A stretch of 64,000 bases of DNA. It comes from Haloterrigena gelatinilytica. GTDB lineage: Archaea; Halobacteriota; Halobacteria; Halobacteriales; Natrialbaceae. Position numbers and translations under genes: made by a program. This document shows, piece after piece, positions 47,214 to 54,706 of this stretch. The number at the start of each line of letters is the position of its first letter. Position 1 is the first letter of the stretch. The stretch lies in the NCBI RefSeq assembly GCF_013342145.1, contig NZ_JABUQZ010000001.1:868001-932000 (forward strand), given 5' to 3'. The notes under the pieces are model-generated. The model ran no database searches, had not been told where the DNA came from, and was given only the letters and a program-made list of their open reading frames with translations.

Positions 47214-47535
47214 TTTTCACTGAACAACACCGACGAGCGGAGCGAGCAATTTCTCGGACGCAGTTTCCATGTAGTCAGCACGGCGCTCCGATCGTCCTCC
47301 CCGGAACGCTCCGTCGCGATGGGCGTCTCTCGCTCGAAGCCCCCGTTCGAGTTCGAATACCGTTCGGAACGAGCTGTCGGATGCCAACCGCAACTCCGCC
47401 AGTATAGCTGTTGTATCCGCTCTCGAGGCGATCACTCACGACCGAGGCTAGGTGCCTTGACACTCTCGCTTTCGACATTTATAAGTGATCGTGGTCCATC
47501 CGTTCGAGTGTACTCGAGACCGAGTGCACGTGTGC

Positions 47536-47606
47536 GCGCTGGTAGTGTAGTGGTATCACGTGACCTTGCCATGGTCACAACCGGGGTTCAAATCCCCGCC
47601 AGCGCA
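47536..47606 (+). tRNA. tRNA-Gly (anticodon GCC), copy 2
   Basis: Identical in its 71 nt to copy 1 at 47143. It has its own upstream TATA-like element, TTTATAAG (47478-47485), about 55 nt before the tRNA. The trailer after this copy forms a long hairpin (see 47607-47657), which the first copy has lost. Confidence 0.95.
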
Positions 47607-47657
47607 TTTTCACTGAACAACATCGACGAGCGGAGCGAGTCGTCTGTTCAGTGAAAA
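47607..47657 (+). terminator. Long hairpin in the trailer of tRNA-Gly copy 2
   Basis: TTTTCACTGAACA (47607-47619) pairs perfectly with TGTTCAGTGAAAA (47645-47657), and an inner GACGA/TCGTC stem strengthens it. It begins at the base after the tRNA. It could act as terminator or as a processing barrier. Copy 1 keeps only the left arm. Confidence 0.55.
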
Positions 47658-47661
47658 CCGT

Positions 47662-47931
47662 TCTGGGTTTGAATCAGACCGAGGTTCTGCGAGCGCGAGC
47701 GAGCAGGTTCTCGGGCGTGGTTCAAATCCCCGCCAACCCACTTCCTGAATTCAATCCCGCGAGCGACCGCGAAGCGTGTCGCGAGTACGCGATGAATGTC
47801 AGGAATTGGATCTGAGATTTGAATGAGGTCAGTCGCAGCGCCGAGCGACGCGAGGCGACCGTCTGCCCGTGGTTCAAATCCCCGCCAGCGCACTTCTCCG
47901 AATTCACGTCCGCGGGCGACTGCGAAGCGTA
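47662..47931. repeat. Two diverged tandem units bearing tRNA 3'-end remnants
   Basis: Two diverged units follow the tRNA genes. Unit A contains at 47719-47740 a T-arm plus acceptor tail ending CCAACCCA, which matches the tail of haloarchaeal tRNA-Val. Unit B contains at 47871-47892 the exact final 22 bases of tRNA-Gly(GCC). Both are preceded by GT instead of the GG needed for a perfect T stem, and both are followed by similar GAATTCA...GCGAAGCG flanks. The offset between remnants is 152 nt. Neither can fold as a tRNA. They look like leftover attachment sites or decayed tRNA duplicates. Confidence 0.6.
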
Positions 47932-48051
47932 TTGTTAGTCTACAGTCCGTCGAAATCGTACATTACGCACCGTCTGCTACCCGTCTCGAGATCCAGACAC
48001 GTAGCGTCAGCCGATAAAGAAGAGCGGCGAGAACCCCGTGGACTCGAGTCG

Positions 48052-48498
48052 TTAGTCGATGACGACGGTTTCCGGCCCGGACGCCGACCCTTCGCTCGAG
48101 TCGGCGAGTTCCTCGATCGCTAGCTTGACGTTCCACTTGTTGGACTTCCAGAAGGCGTCGAAGAGGACGCCGAGTATGGGAACCGAGCCGCCGATGGTGT
48201 CGACGGCGATGTTCGCCAGCATGCGCAGGAGCGTCGACTGGGAGACGCCCATGCGGGCGGACTCGGCGACGATGTACAGCGAGACGAGCGCGGTCGCGGT
48301 GTCGCCGGCGCCGGGGAGGATCCCGACGATCGGATCGAGTCCGAACCGGAAGTTCGTCCCCGGGAGGCGGAATCCCTCGTCGAGGGCGCGAGCGACGGTT
48401 CGCATGCGGCTGATCGCTGCCTCGTCGACCTCGGCGGGAAGGTCGTCGCCGAACTCCTCGAGGGCCGCCTCGATGTCGTCGGTCGAACCAGTAGCCAT
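48052..48498 (-). CDS. DUF4112 membrane-associated protein
   Basis: A 148-aa protein. Residues 30-130 match DUF4112: RTVARALDEGFRLPGTNFRFGLDPIVGILPGAGDTATALVSLYIVAESARMG, then LLRMLANIAVDTIGGSVPILGVLFDAFWKSNKWNVKL. Two weakly hydrophobic helices suggest membrane contact. Function is unknown in all domains. The start at 48498 is the first ATG; a longer frame to the left encodes tRNA-remnant DNA and is not part of it. Confidence 0.8.
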   Translation of the reverse strand: MATGSTDDIEAALEEFGDDLPAEVDEAAISRMRTVARALDEGFRLPGTNFRFGLDPIVGILPGAGDTATALVSLYIVAESARMGVSQSTLLRMLANIAVDTIGGSVPILGVLFDAFWKSNKWNVKLAIEELADSSEGSASGPETVVID

Positions 48499-48637
48499 AC
48501 GTCGCCATCGGGCGCGCGGCGGAATACGTTCGTGGACGGCGATGGCAAGCCGCGCGGCGGCGAAAGCCGCAAGCGGCGGTATCGACCGCCCGGGTACGAG
48601 GGAGGATTAAGTCGATGGATTACGTACTAGCACGCGT

Positions 48638-48829
48638 ATGCGAGAGGGTTGGATTCGACTCGAGTGCGCCGATTGCGGGGAACAGTGGACCGCCGATCCG
48701 GCCGCCCTCCCGGCGCCCGGAAACCGGTTCCGGTGCGACCACTGCGGGTCGGAACGACCGATCGCGGCGTTCGCCAAGACCCGGCGCGGACTCGACATCC
48801 TCGAGTCGTTCCACCGGCAACCGGCGTAG
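48638..48829 (+). CDS. Small zinc-ribbon protein (DUF7836-like)
   Basis: A 63-aa protein with CADC and CDHC pairs 22 residues apart (MREGWIRLECADCGEQW..., FRCDHCGSERPIAAFAKTRRGLDIL). This haloarchaeal micro-protein family is widespread; its zinc-ribbon fold suggests nucleic-acid binding, otherwise unknown. It is divergent from the DUF4112 gene, 139 nt apart. Confidence 0.65.
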   Translation: MREGWIRLECADCGEQWTADPAALPAPGNRFRCDHCGSERPIAAFAKTRRGLDILESFHRQPA

Positions 48830-49223
48830 CGCGGTAGCGACCGACGTCGCGCGTCGACGGTCGATCGGTATCATTTTTCGCGCCGCACTATCGACACTAG
48901 GACTCGGAATCGAGTGACCCCTTCCGCTGTTCTGTCGCTGCTCGATCGCTCGGCGATCCTCGTCGGGCGAGAATCGTCGGCAACCGTCGATTAGTTGCGA
49001 GATCGATCGCTCGGCGGCGAGTAATCCGGCCTTACGTCGCCGCCGGCCCGGTATCGGCTCCGCGACCGGTTTCCCCACTCGACGGTCACGCGTATCCGAG
49101 AATAACCGTATTTGAACTATTCTCCTGATGTTCAGTCGCGTCCGTTTACCAATATCGGCTGCGATTGGCTTTTATACTCCGAGTAACTACGAATCAATAG
49201 ACGATTGAACTCCGAGACCTCCT
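48830..49223. other. 394-nt gap without a supported gene
   Basis: An arginine-rich minus-strand ORF here (48620-49078) overlaps the zinc-ribbon gene and is not credible. TTTTATAC at 49170-49177 is the best TATA-like box, 47 nt before the HalOD1 gene. A short T-tract, ATTTTTCG at 48873-48880, may end the zinc-ribbon transcript. Confidence 0.4.
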
Positions 49224-49571
49224 ATGCAAACTGAACTTTCAACCGCCGACGCCGACGACCTGCAGTACGATCAGACCAACGACCGCTACGTCTTCAACCA
49301 CGATCCCGACGGCACCGCGACGATCACGACGACGATCGTCCACGCGCTCGCCTCGATCGCGGACACCGACGTCTCCCAGGGCGAGTTCTCTCTCTACGAC
49401 AGCGTCGACCCCGACGCGCTCGATCGCATCTTCAGCAAGAAGGCCGACGGCACCGAACGCACGGGCGGACACATCGCCTTCACCGCCCTCGAGCACGAGG
49501 TGTACGTCTACGCGAACGGCGACGTGATCATCTACCCGCCGACCGACTCCCCGCACCCGCGAGCGGACTGA
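49224..49571 (+). CDS. HalOD1 output-domain protein
   Basis: A 115-aa protein whose core (TATITTTIVHALASIADTDVSQGEFSLYDSVDPDALDRIFSKKADGTERTGGHIAFTALEHEVYVYANGDVIIYPP) matches the halobacterial output domain 1, found alone or at the end of signalling proteins. Its biochemical function is unknown; it may be the output of a two-component-like relay. No kinase is adjacent. Confidence 0.75.
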   Translation: MQTELSTADADDLQYDQTNDRYVFNHDPDGTATITTTIVHALASIADTDVSQGEFSLYDSVDPDALDRIFSKKADGTERTGGHIAFTALEHEVYVYANGDVIIYPPTDSPHPRAD

Positions 49572-49696
49572 GTCGATCGGCAGGTCCCGGCCGCTGTTCT
49601 CATCGATCCGGTTTCGGTTTCGGTTTTCGCGTCCCCTCGAGTCGCGACGCCGCGAATGGCACGGATTTAGGGGCGTCCCCGTCGACATTCCGAGTC

Positions 49697-50035
49697 ATGA
49701 CGGTAATCGCACTGCTGAGCGTCGCACCGGTGATCGAGGGTAGCATGTCCGGCGAGGTCGCGAAGGCCGTCGACGCGCTCGAGGCCTACGACGTCGAGTA
49801 CGAGACGAACCCGATGGGGACGGTAATCGAAGCCGACGACGTCGGGGAGCTGTTCGCGGCCGCCCAGGCGGCCCACGAGGCGGTCGACGGCGACCGGGTG
49901 AGCACCGTGTTGAAGATCGACGACAAGCGGTCTCGAGACGCTTCCGCCGAGCAGAAGGTCGAGGCCGTCGAGGAACACCTCGGTCGGCCCGCGACGAACC
50001 GGGACGAAAGCGACGACGAGACGGAGGCGGAGTAG
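49697..50035 (+). CDS. MTH1187-family thiamine-binding protein (UPF0045)
   Basis: A 112-aa ferredoxin-like protein: VIALLSVAPVIEGSMSGEVAKAVDALEAYDVEYETNPMGTVIEADDVGELFAAAQAAHEAV has the typical pattern of the MTH1187/YkoF thiamine-binding family (tetrameric, binds thiamine or HMP). An acidic tail follows residue 90. It lies upstream of mch on the same strand, 67 nt apart, with a separate promoter for mch. Confidence 0.8.
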   Translation: MTVIALLSVAPVIEGSMSGEVAKAVDALEAYDVEYETNPMGTVIEADDVGELFAAAQAAHEAVDGDRVSTVLKIDDKRSRDASAEQKVEAVEEHLGRPATNRDESDDETEAE

Positions 50036-50102
50036 CGCCGTCGGTCGGCCTCGCGGCTCCGAACTAACAAACTGTTTTACGGCGGGGAGCGAACGCGTCG
50101 GT

Positions 50103-51035
50103 ATGGAAAGTCTCAACCGGATGGCGATCGAGTTGGTCGACGAGGCCCTCGATTACGCCGAGGAGTTGAACATCGGCGGCTACGACCTCGACAACGAGGC
50201 CACGGTACTCGACTTCGGCCTCGAGTTCGAGGGCGGAATCGAGGCGGGACTGTTGCTGACGGAGATCCAGACGGCGGGCATGGCGACGCCGAGTCACCAC
50301 TTAGGCGAGATCGGCGACGCCCCGATCCCGTACGTCCAGCTCGCGACCGACCAGCCCGCGCTCTCGCTGCTGTGCTCGCAGAAGGCGGGCTGGGAGCTGA
50401 CCACCGAGGACTTCGAGGGACTGGGCAGCGGCCCCGCGCGGGCGCTGGTCGCCGAGGAAGAGGAGTTCCGCCGCGTCGGCTACACGGACGCGTTCGACCT
50501 GACGGCGCTGGCCGTCGAGACCGAGCAGGATCCGACCGCGGCCGCCGCCGCGCAGGTCGCGGAGCTCGCGGAGGTCGAACCCAGCAGCGTCTTCCTGCTC
50601 GCCTACCCGACCGCGAGCCTCGTCGGCTCCATCACGAACGCCGCTCGAGCGGCCGAACTCGCGACGTTCCGCCTCTCCGAACTGGGCTACGACCCGCTCG
50701 ACATCGTCTCCGCGACGGGCCGGGCGCCGGTCGCTCCCGTCGCCGGCGACGAGCAGACGGCGATCGCCCGCACGAACGACGCCATCGCCTACGGCGGCAC
50801 GGCCCACCTCACGGTCCGCGAGGACGCCGACGTCTTCGACGACGTGCCCTCGACGGCCGCCGAGGACCACGGCCGGCCGTTCGGCGAGGTCTTCGACGAT
50901 CTCGAGTGGAACTTCGCCGAAGTCCCCTCGGACCTCTTCGCGCCCGCGAAGGTCACGGTCGACGTGGTCGGCGGCCCGACCTACGTCCACGGCGAGACCG
51001 ACGAGGACCTGCTCGTCGACTCCTTCGACCTCTGA
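50103..51035 (+). CDS. mch: Methenyltetrahydromethanopterin cyclohydrolase
   Basis: A 310-aa protein that interconverts methenyl- and formyl-tetrahydromethanopterin. Diagnostic stretches are SLNRMAIELVDEALDYAEELNI, QTAGMATPSHHLGEIGDAPIPYVQL, SLLCSQKAGWEL, SVFLLAYPTASLVGSITNAARA and VSATGRAPVAPVAGDEQTAIARTNDAIAYGG. In a non-methanogenic halophile it belongs to a C1 metabolism based on methanopterin-like or folate carriers. A TATA-like GTTTTAC at 50071-50077 about 28 nt upstream supports the ATG at 50103. A 170-aa gene follows 2 nt after. Confidence 0.92.
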   Translation: MESLNRMAIELVDEALDYAEELNIGGYDLDNEATVLDFGLEFEGGIEAGLLLTEIQTAGMATPSHHLGEIGDAPIPYVQLATDQPALSLLCSQKAGWELTTEDFEGLGSGPARALVAEEEEFRRVGYTDAFDLTALAVETEQDPTAAAAAQVAELAEVEPSSVFLLAYPTASLVGSITNAARAAELATFRLSELGYDPLDIVSATGRAPVAPVAGDEQTAIARTNDAIAYGGTAHLTVREDADVFDDVPSTAAEDHGRPFGEVFDDLEWNFAEVPSDLFAPAKVTVDVVGGPTYVHGETDEDLLVDSFDL

Positions 51036-51037
51036 CC

Positions 51038-51550
51038 GTGCGCTTCAAACCGGTTCCCGAACCGCCGACCGATCTCGAGGCCGTCGCGCCGATCCTCGAG
51101 GCCGTCCCGGAAACGGCCGGGGCCGTCGACGACTGCTGTGGACACCTCGTCGCCGAAACCCGACTCGAGTCCCGCGACGCGGCGGAGGCGTGGTTGGTAT
51201 TCCTGCGAGCGCTCGACCTCGTCACCGAGGAGTCGGCCGGCTACCGTCGCGCGACCGGGCGATCGCCGCCCACGGGATCACTCGAATCCGCGGGCCCTCG
51301 ACTTCGAGAGGCGTTCCGGGAGCGCGTCTACGGCGCCGACGCAGTTCTCGAGGCACTCGAGCAAGCGGACGGGCCGCTCGCCGTCGCGGACGTCGTCGAC
51401 GCGGTCCGCGACGAGCGTCGAGCCGTCGCGCGTGAGACGTCTAACGGGCGCCGCGAGACGGCCCGGCTCGAACGCGTTCGCCGACTGCTCGAGTGGGCCG
51501 TCCTACTCGAACTCGCCGAACGGTCGGCCGACGGCGACCGGTTCGAATAG
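51038..51550 (+). CDS. Protein of unknown function cotranscribed with mch
   Basis: A 170-aa protein if the GTG at 51038, 2 nt after the mch stop, is used. The frame is open further upstream only as an antisense-like shadow within mch. The sequence is helical and acidic, with AGAVDDCCGHLVAETRLESRDAAEAWLVFLRALDLV, then a charged C-terminal segment (ALEQADGPLAVADVVDAVRDERRAV) that might be a winged helix. No family is recognised. Close spacing suggests a shared transcript with mch and perhaps a regulator or accessory role. Confidence 0.5.
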   Translation: MRFKPVPEPPTDLEAVAPILEAVPETAGAVDDCCGHLVAETRLESRDAAEAWLVFLRALDLVTEESAGYRRATGRSPPTGSLESAGPRLREAFRERVYGADAVLEALEQADGPLAVADVVDAVRDERRAVARETSNGRRETARLERVRRLLEWAVLLELAERSADGDRFE

Positions 51551-51620
51551 CGGTCGAACACGCGTACTCGAGACGATCGGACTGGACGGTTTCGGACGGC
51601 GACGCGACGGGATCGAACGG

Positions 51621-52190
51621 TTAGCTCGCGACCCCCCGACGACGCCAGCGGCGGTCCCAAAACGCCGCGCCGGCGATCGTCCCGATCGCGTACAGCGCCA
51701 GCAGCCACGGCGAGTATCCCGCGGCCAGAACGAGATAGAGGGCGAGAAAGCCTCCGACGACGCCGCCGAGAATCGCGATCAGCAGTTGCCCGTCTCTGGT
51801 CTCGACTTTGAGTTCGAGACCGGTCCGCCGTCGGATCGCGACCATCGCGACGGTCAGACCGAGCGCCGTGAGCACCGGAAGTCCGAACGCGGTCGCCGGT
51901 GTCACCGGTACGGCGGCCGACGACGTGACGACGACCGACCACCCGACGAGGCTCCCGAAGTACCAGACGACGCCGCGGAGGAGTTCCTCACCCAGGACGC
52001 GATACCGCGGCTCCTCGTGGAGGACCGCACCACCGAAGTAGAACCCGCAGAGCGGCCCGAGGAATCCGAAGAATAACCCGAGAGCGCTGTTGGATCCGTT
52101 CACGGCGAATCCGATGGCCCCCGCGGCGGTCGCGACGAGCGAGACGAGCACCCCGTACCTGTGGATGGTCCGCAACGTGCTAGCGTCCAT
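51621..52190 (-). CDS. Membrane protein, function unknown
   Basis: A 189-aa protein with about five hydrophobic helices (residues 10-30, 34-54, 75-98, 100-118 and 136-175, containing LLIAILGGVVGGFLALYLVLA). It begins MDASTLRTIHRYGVL and ends in a basic FWDRRWRRRG. I recognise no transporter or enzyme motif. An AT-rich tract (CATAAATATGATG, 52212-52224) about 25 nt before the start likely holds its promoter. Confidence 0.6.
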   Translation of the reverse strand: MDASTLRTIHRYGVLVSLVATAAGAIGFAVNGSNSALGLFFGFLGPLCGFYFGGAVLHEEPRYRVLGEELLRGVVWYFGSLVGWSVVVTSSAAVPVTPATAFGLPVLTALGLTVAMVAIRRRTGLELKVETRDGQLLIAILGGVVGGFLALYLVLAAGYSPWLLALYAIGTIAGAAFWDRRWRRRGVAS

Positions 52191-52267
52191 ATTTCACCGT
52201 ACCGACTCACAGCATAAATATGATGTGGGTGGTTTGACAGAATCTCGGTCGATTCGAGAGAGGGAGG

Positions 52268-53869
52268 TTACTCCATCGGATGGACGTCGGTCACCGTCCC
52301 GACGCCCTTGCTGCGCCCCTCGCGGAAGACGAACTTCTGGCCCTCCTCGACGAGGTACGGGCGGAACTTGAACCGGACGGTGGTCTCGCCCGAGTCACCC
52401 GGCAGGAGGCGGCCGTTCTCCGGGTAGAAGGCGGCTGCCTCGCCGATCGTCTCGAGGTGGACGACGGGTTCGTACCCCTCGCCGATCCGGGTGGGGTGGT
52501 TGAGCACCATGACCTCGGCCTCGAACTCCCGGACGGGGTCGGGATCTGCCTCCCGCGGAAGGAGTACCATGCCGCGCTCGATGGCGCTTTCCTTGACGCC
52601 CTTCAGCGCGATGCCGACGATCCGGCCCGCCTGGGCCTTGTCGACGCGGTGGTAGTGCATCTCGATCGAGCGGACCTCGACCTCCTGGAACCGGCCGTCG
52701 GGCATCGGCCCCAACAGGAGTTCGTCGCCGGCCTCGACCTCGCCGGACATGACGGTGCCTGAGGCGACCGCTCCGACGCCGGTCACCGAGTAGCTCCGGT
52801 CGACGTACATCCGGAACTCGCCGGAGTCCCGGGCGGTCTTCGGAAGCCGGTCGAACAGTTCGTCCAGCGTCTCCAAGCCGTCCATCGTGATGGCGCTGGT
52901 CTCGACGATCGGAACCACGCGCTCGCTGATCTCCTCGAGCGCGGCGTCGACGCCGTGGCGGGACACCCGCAGCGGCGACTTGTCGACCTCCCGGAGAAGT
53001 CGCTCGACCTCGCGTTCGACCTCCTCGATGCGCTCCTCGCCGACGGTGTCGGTCTTCGTGATCGCGACGATGGTCGGCAGGTCCGTCGCGAGCAGGACGC
53101 CGAGGTGTTCTCGGGTCGTGCGCGTGGGCCCGTCGTCGGCGGCGACGACCAGCAGCCCGTAGTCGAGTTTCTGGCCGACCAGCCCGCGGATCGTCGTCCG
53201 GAGCCACGGCTCGTGACCGACGGTGTCGACGAACGAGACCAGCCGGTCGGCCTCCTCGACGACCGCGGCGCGGTCCTGCTTTCGGTTCGGGTTTCGCACG
53301 CGGACCGGCCCGTCCTCGTCGAAGCCGTAGACGGCGTAGGAGAGATCGGCCGAGAGTCCCCGCTCGACCTCGTGGGGCTGGACGTCGAGGTACGCCCGCG
53401 TCGCGCCGTCGCCGTCGTCGGGGTTGCCCGTGACGAGCGACCCGACGAGCGTGCTCTTGCCGTGGTCGACGTGGCCCGCCGTCCCGACGACGACGTGTTC
53501 GTCGTCGGTCTCGAGGACGCCGCCCTCCCGAATGAGCGCGACGCCGACGAGTCCGTCCTCGACGCCCCACGTCTGCACGTCGTCGATGTGGGCGTCGGCC
53601 TCCTCGGCCAACAGGGAGAGAACGTCCATCGTCTCGGAGAACGTGTCGGGGTCGATGCCGGCGAGGCCGCCGTCGTCGGTGACGCCGACGACGTACGTCG
53701 CCTCGCCGTCCCCGGAGAGCAGTCGGTGGCGCAGTTGCGCGGCCAGGCTCTCCCGTCGTCCACCCTCGAGGTGGACGTTTCGTGACAGTCGTTCCTTGAA
53801 TTCGACGTTGCCACCGTCCTGTTCGCCACGGTCCAGGGCTCGCTCGAGGAGAGCCCGGTCACGGCTCAT
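52268..53869 (-). CDS. GTPBP1-family GTP-binding protein (EF-Tu-like)
   Basis: A 533-aa translational GTPase-like protein starting at MSRDRALLERAL; the ORF continues upstream with a Cys-rich stretch that is not homologous. GTPase motifs are G1 GTAGHVDHGKSTLVG, G3 DTVGH and G4 TKTD, followed by EF-Tu domain II/III segments (YSVTGVGAVASGTVMSGEVEAGDELLLGP and TTVRFKFRPYLVEEGQKFVFREGRSKGVGTVTDV). An N-terminal about 140-residue domain typical of GTPBP1/2 precedes the G domain. In eukaryotes relatives act in mRNA decay and ribosome rescue; the archaeal role is unknown. Confidence 0.85.
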   Translation of the reverse strand: MSRDRALLERALDRGEQDGGNVEFKERLSRNVHLEGGRRESLAAQLRHRLLSGDGEATYVVGVTDDGGLAGIDPDTFSETMDVLSLLAEEADAHIDDVQTWGVEDGLVGVALIREGGVLETDDEHVVVGTAGHVDHGKSTLVGSLVTGNPDDGDGATRAYLDVQPHEVERGLSADLSYAVYGFDEDGPVRVRNPNRKQDRAAVVEEADRLVSFVDTVGHEPWLRTTIRGLVGQKLDYGLLVVAADDGPTRTTREHLGVLLATDLPTIVAITKTDTVGEERIEEVEREVERLLREVDKSPLRVSRHGVDAALEEISERVVPIVETSAITMDGLETLDELFDRLPKTARDSGEFRMYVDRSYSVTGVGAVASGTVMSGEVEAGDELLLGPMPDGRFQEVEVRSIEMHYHRVDKAQAGRIVGIALKGVKESAIERGMVLLPREADPDPVREFEAEVMVLNHPTRIGEGYEPVVHLETIGEAAAFYPENGRLLPGDSGETTVRFKFRPYLVEEGQKFVFREGRSKGVGTVTDVHPME

Positions 53870-54093
53870 ATGGAACGGTAGCGGTCCGCATGGCAAAAAC
53901 CTTCCCGTACAGTGGTAACATAGCACACAGTATGTATCCGTACGGCGACCGCTGGACACGGAGCGGGGCGAGACTCGATGGCACCAAGTCGGTCGCGACT
54001 GCGCGTACAGGCCGGGACGCCGCTGTGTCCATTCCCCTCTCGACCGGGGTGTTCCGGCCGCGGTTTCAAGGCGCTCGAGACGGTATTTCGGAT

Positions 54094-54285
54094 ATGAGCG
54101 TCAGCGGCCTCTGTCAGATCTGCGAGTCCCGGCCCGCACAGGAGCGGTGTGGGAACTGCGGCACGCTCGCCTGTGACGTCCACTACGAGGACGGGAAGGA
54201 ACTGTGCGTCGAGTGCGCCGCGCAGGCGGATCCGACCCAACCGTCGCCGTCGGAGTCCGAAGACGTCGACATCAACCGGTTCTGA
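54094..54285 (+). CDS. Small B-box/HIT-type zinc-finger protein
   Basis: A 63-aa protein starting at MSVSGLCQICESRPAQ, after an upstream frame that is not credible. Cysteine/histidine pairs CQIC, CGNC, CDVH and CVEC fit a cross-brace B-box or HIT-like finger with two zinc sites. Its tail is acidic. It is followed 5 nt later by a small gene, so both probably share a transcript. Function is unknown. Confidence 0.6.
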   Translation: MSVSGLCQICESRPAQERCGNCGTLACDVHYEDGKELCVECAAQADPTQPSPSESEDVDINRF

Positions 54286-54290
54286 GCGCC

Positions 54291-54551
54291 GTGACCTCGA
54301 TCCGCGACGTCCTCGGCGACTCGCTGGCCGTCAGCGAACGGTTTCGACTCTCCCTCGCGGAGCGCGACGGCCGACTCGTCGCCGACCACCCTAACGAAGC
54401 GAGTCCCCTGGATATCGCGGTCGTCGAAGGGCTGGATCGACTCGAGGAGCGGCCGCCAGCGGAGCCGGTCACGGTCGAAATCCTCGGCCGGACCGTCGAC
54501 GGCCGCGTCGCGGGCCGCGTGGTCGATCCGGACCGGAACGGAACCGCGTAA
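54291..54551 (+). CDS. Small protein of unknown function
   Basis: An 86-aa protein if the GTG at 54291 is used, 5 nt after the zinc-finger gene. It reads VTSIRDVLGDSLAVSERFRLSLAERDGRLVADHPNEASPLDIAVVEGLDRLEERPPAEPVTVEILGRTVDG and has a beta-rich look. The family is unknown to me. The close spacing suggests cotranscription with the zinc-finger protein. Confidence 0.45.
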   Translation: MTSIRDVLGDSLAVSERFRLSLAERDGRLVADHPNEASPLDIAVVEGLDRLEERPPAEPVTVEILGRTVDGRVAGRVVDPDRNGTA

Positions 54552-54706
54552 CGCGCGTCGAATCGCGTCCCGGTACCGCCGATTCTAGAGGCAATCGTAC
54601 ACTCGAGCACGCGCTCCAGTTCCCGCCGGACGTCGCTCGGCGGCTCTTCGTCCGGCCGAATCGTCACGCATCGTTCTTCGGTGACTCCTATCGGTACGGG
54701 ACGTGC

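Larger units (their letters stand above)
47143..47639. repeat. 104-nt direct repeat carrying the two tRNA-Gly genes
   Basis: Segments 47143-47246 and 47536-47639 are identical except for one base (C versus T in the trailer). The repeat starts exactly at the tRNA 5' end and extends 33 nt past the 3' end, to GAGCGGAGCGAG. The upstream sequences differ completely. The 289-nt spacer holds no gene I can support. Confidence 0.85.

Noticed and set aside
47133-47907. Frames over the tRNA-Gly array (GGDLNHG-like products)
   Set aside because: Translated tRNA and remnant DNA; no start signals and no protein families.
47143-47931. CRISPR array or integrated virus at the tRNA-Gly repeats
   Set aside because: The repeats are tRNA-derived and irregular in spacing; no spacer series, cas gene, integrase or capsid gene is present.
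48620-49078. 152-codon minus-strand ORF in the gap after the zinc-ribbon gene
   Set aside because: Overlaps a better-supported gene, has arginine-rich non-halophilic composition and no motif.
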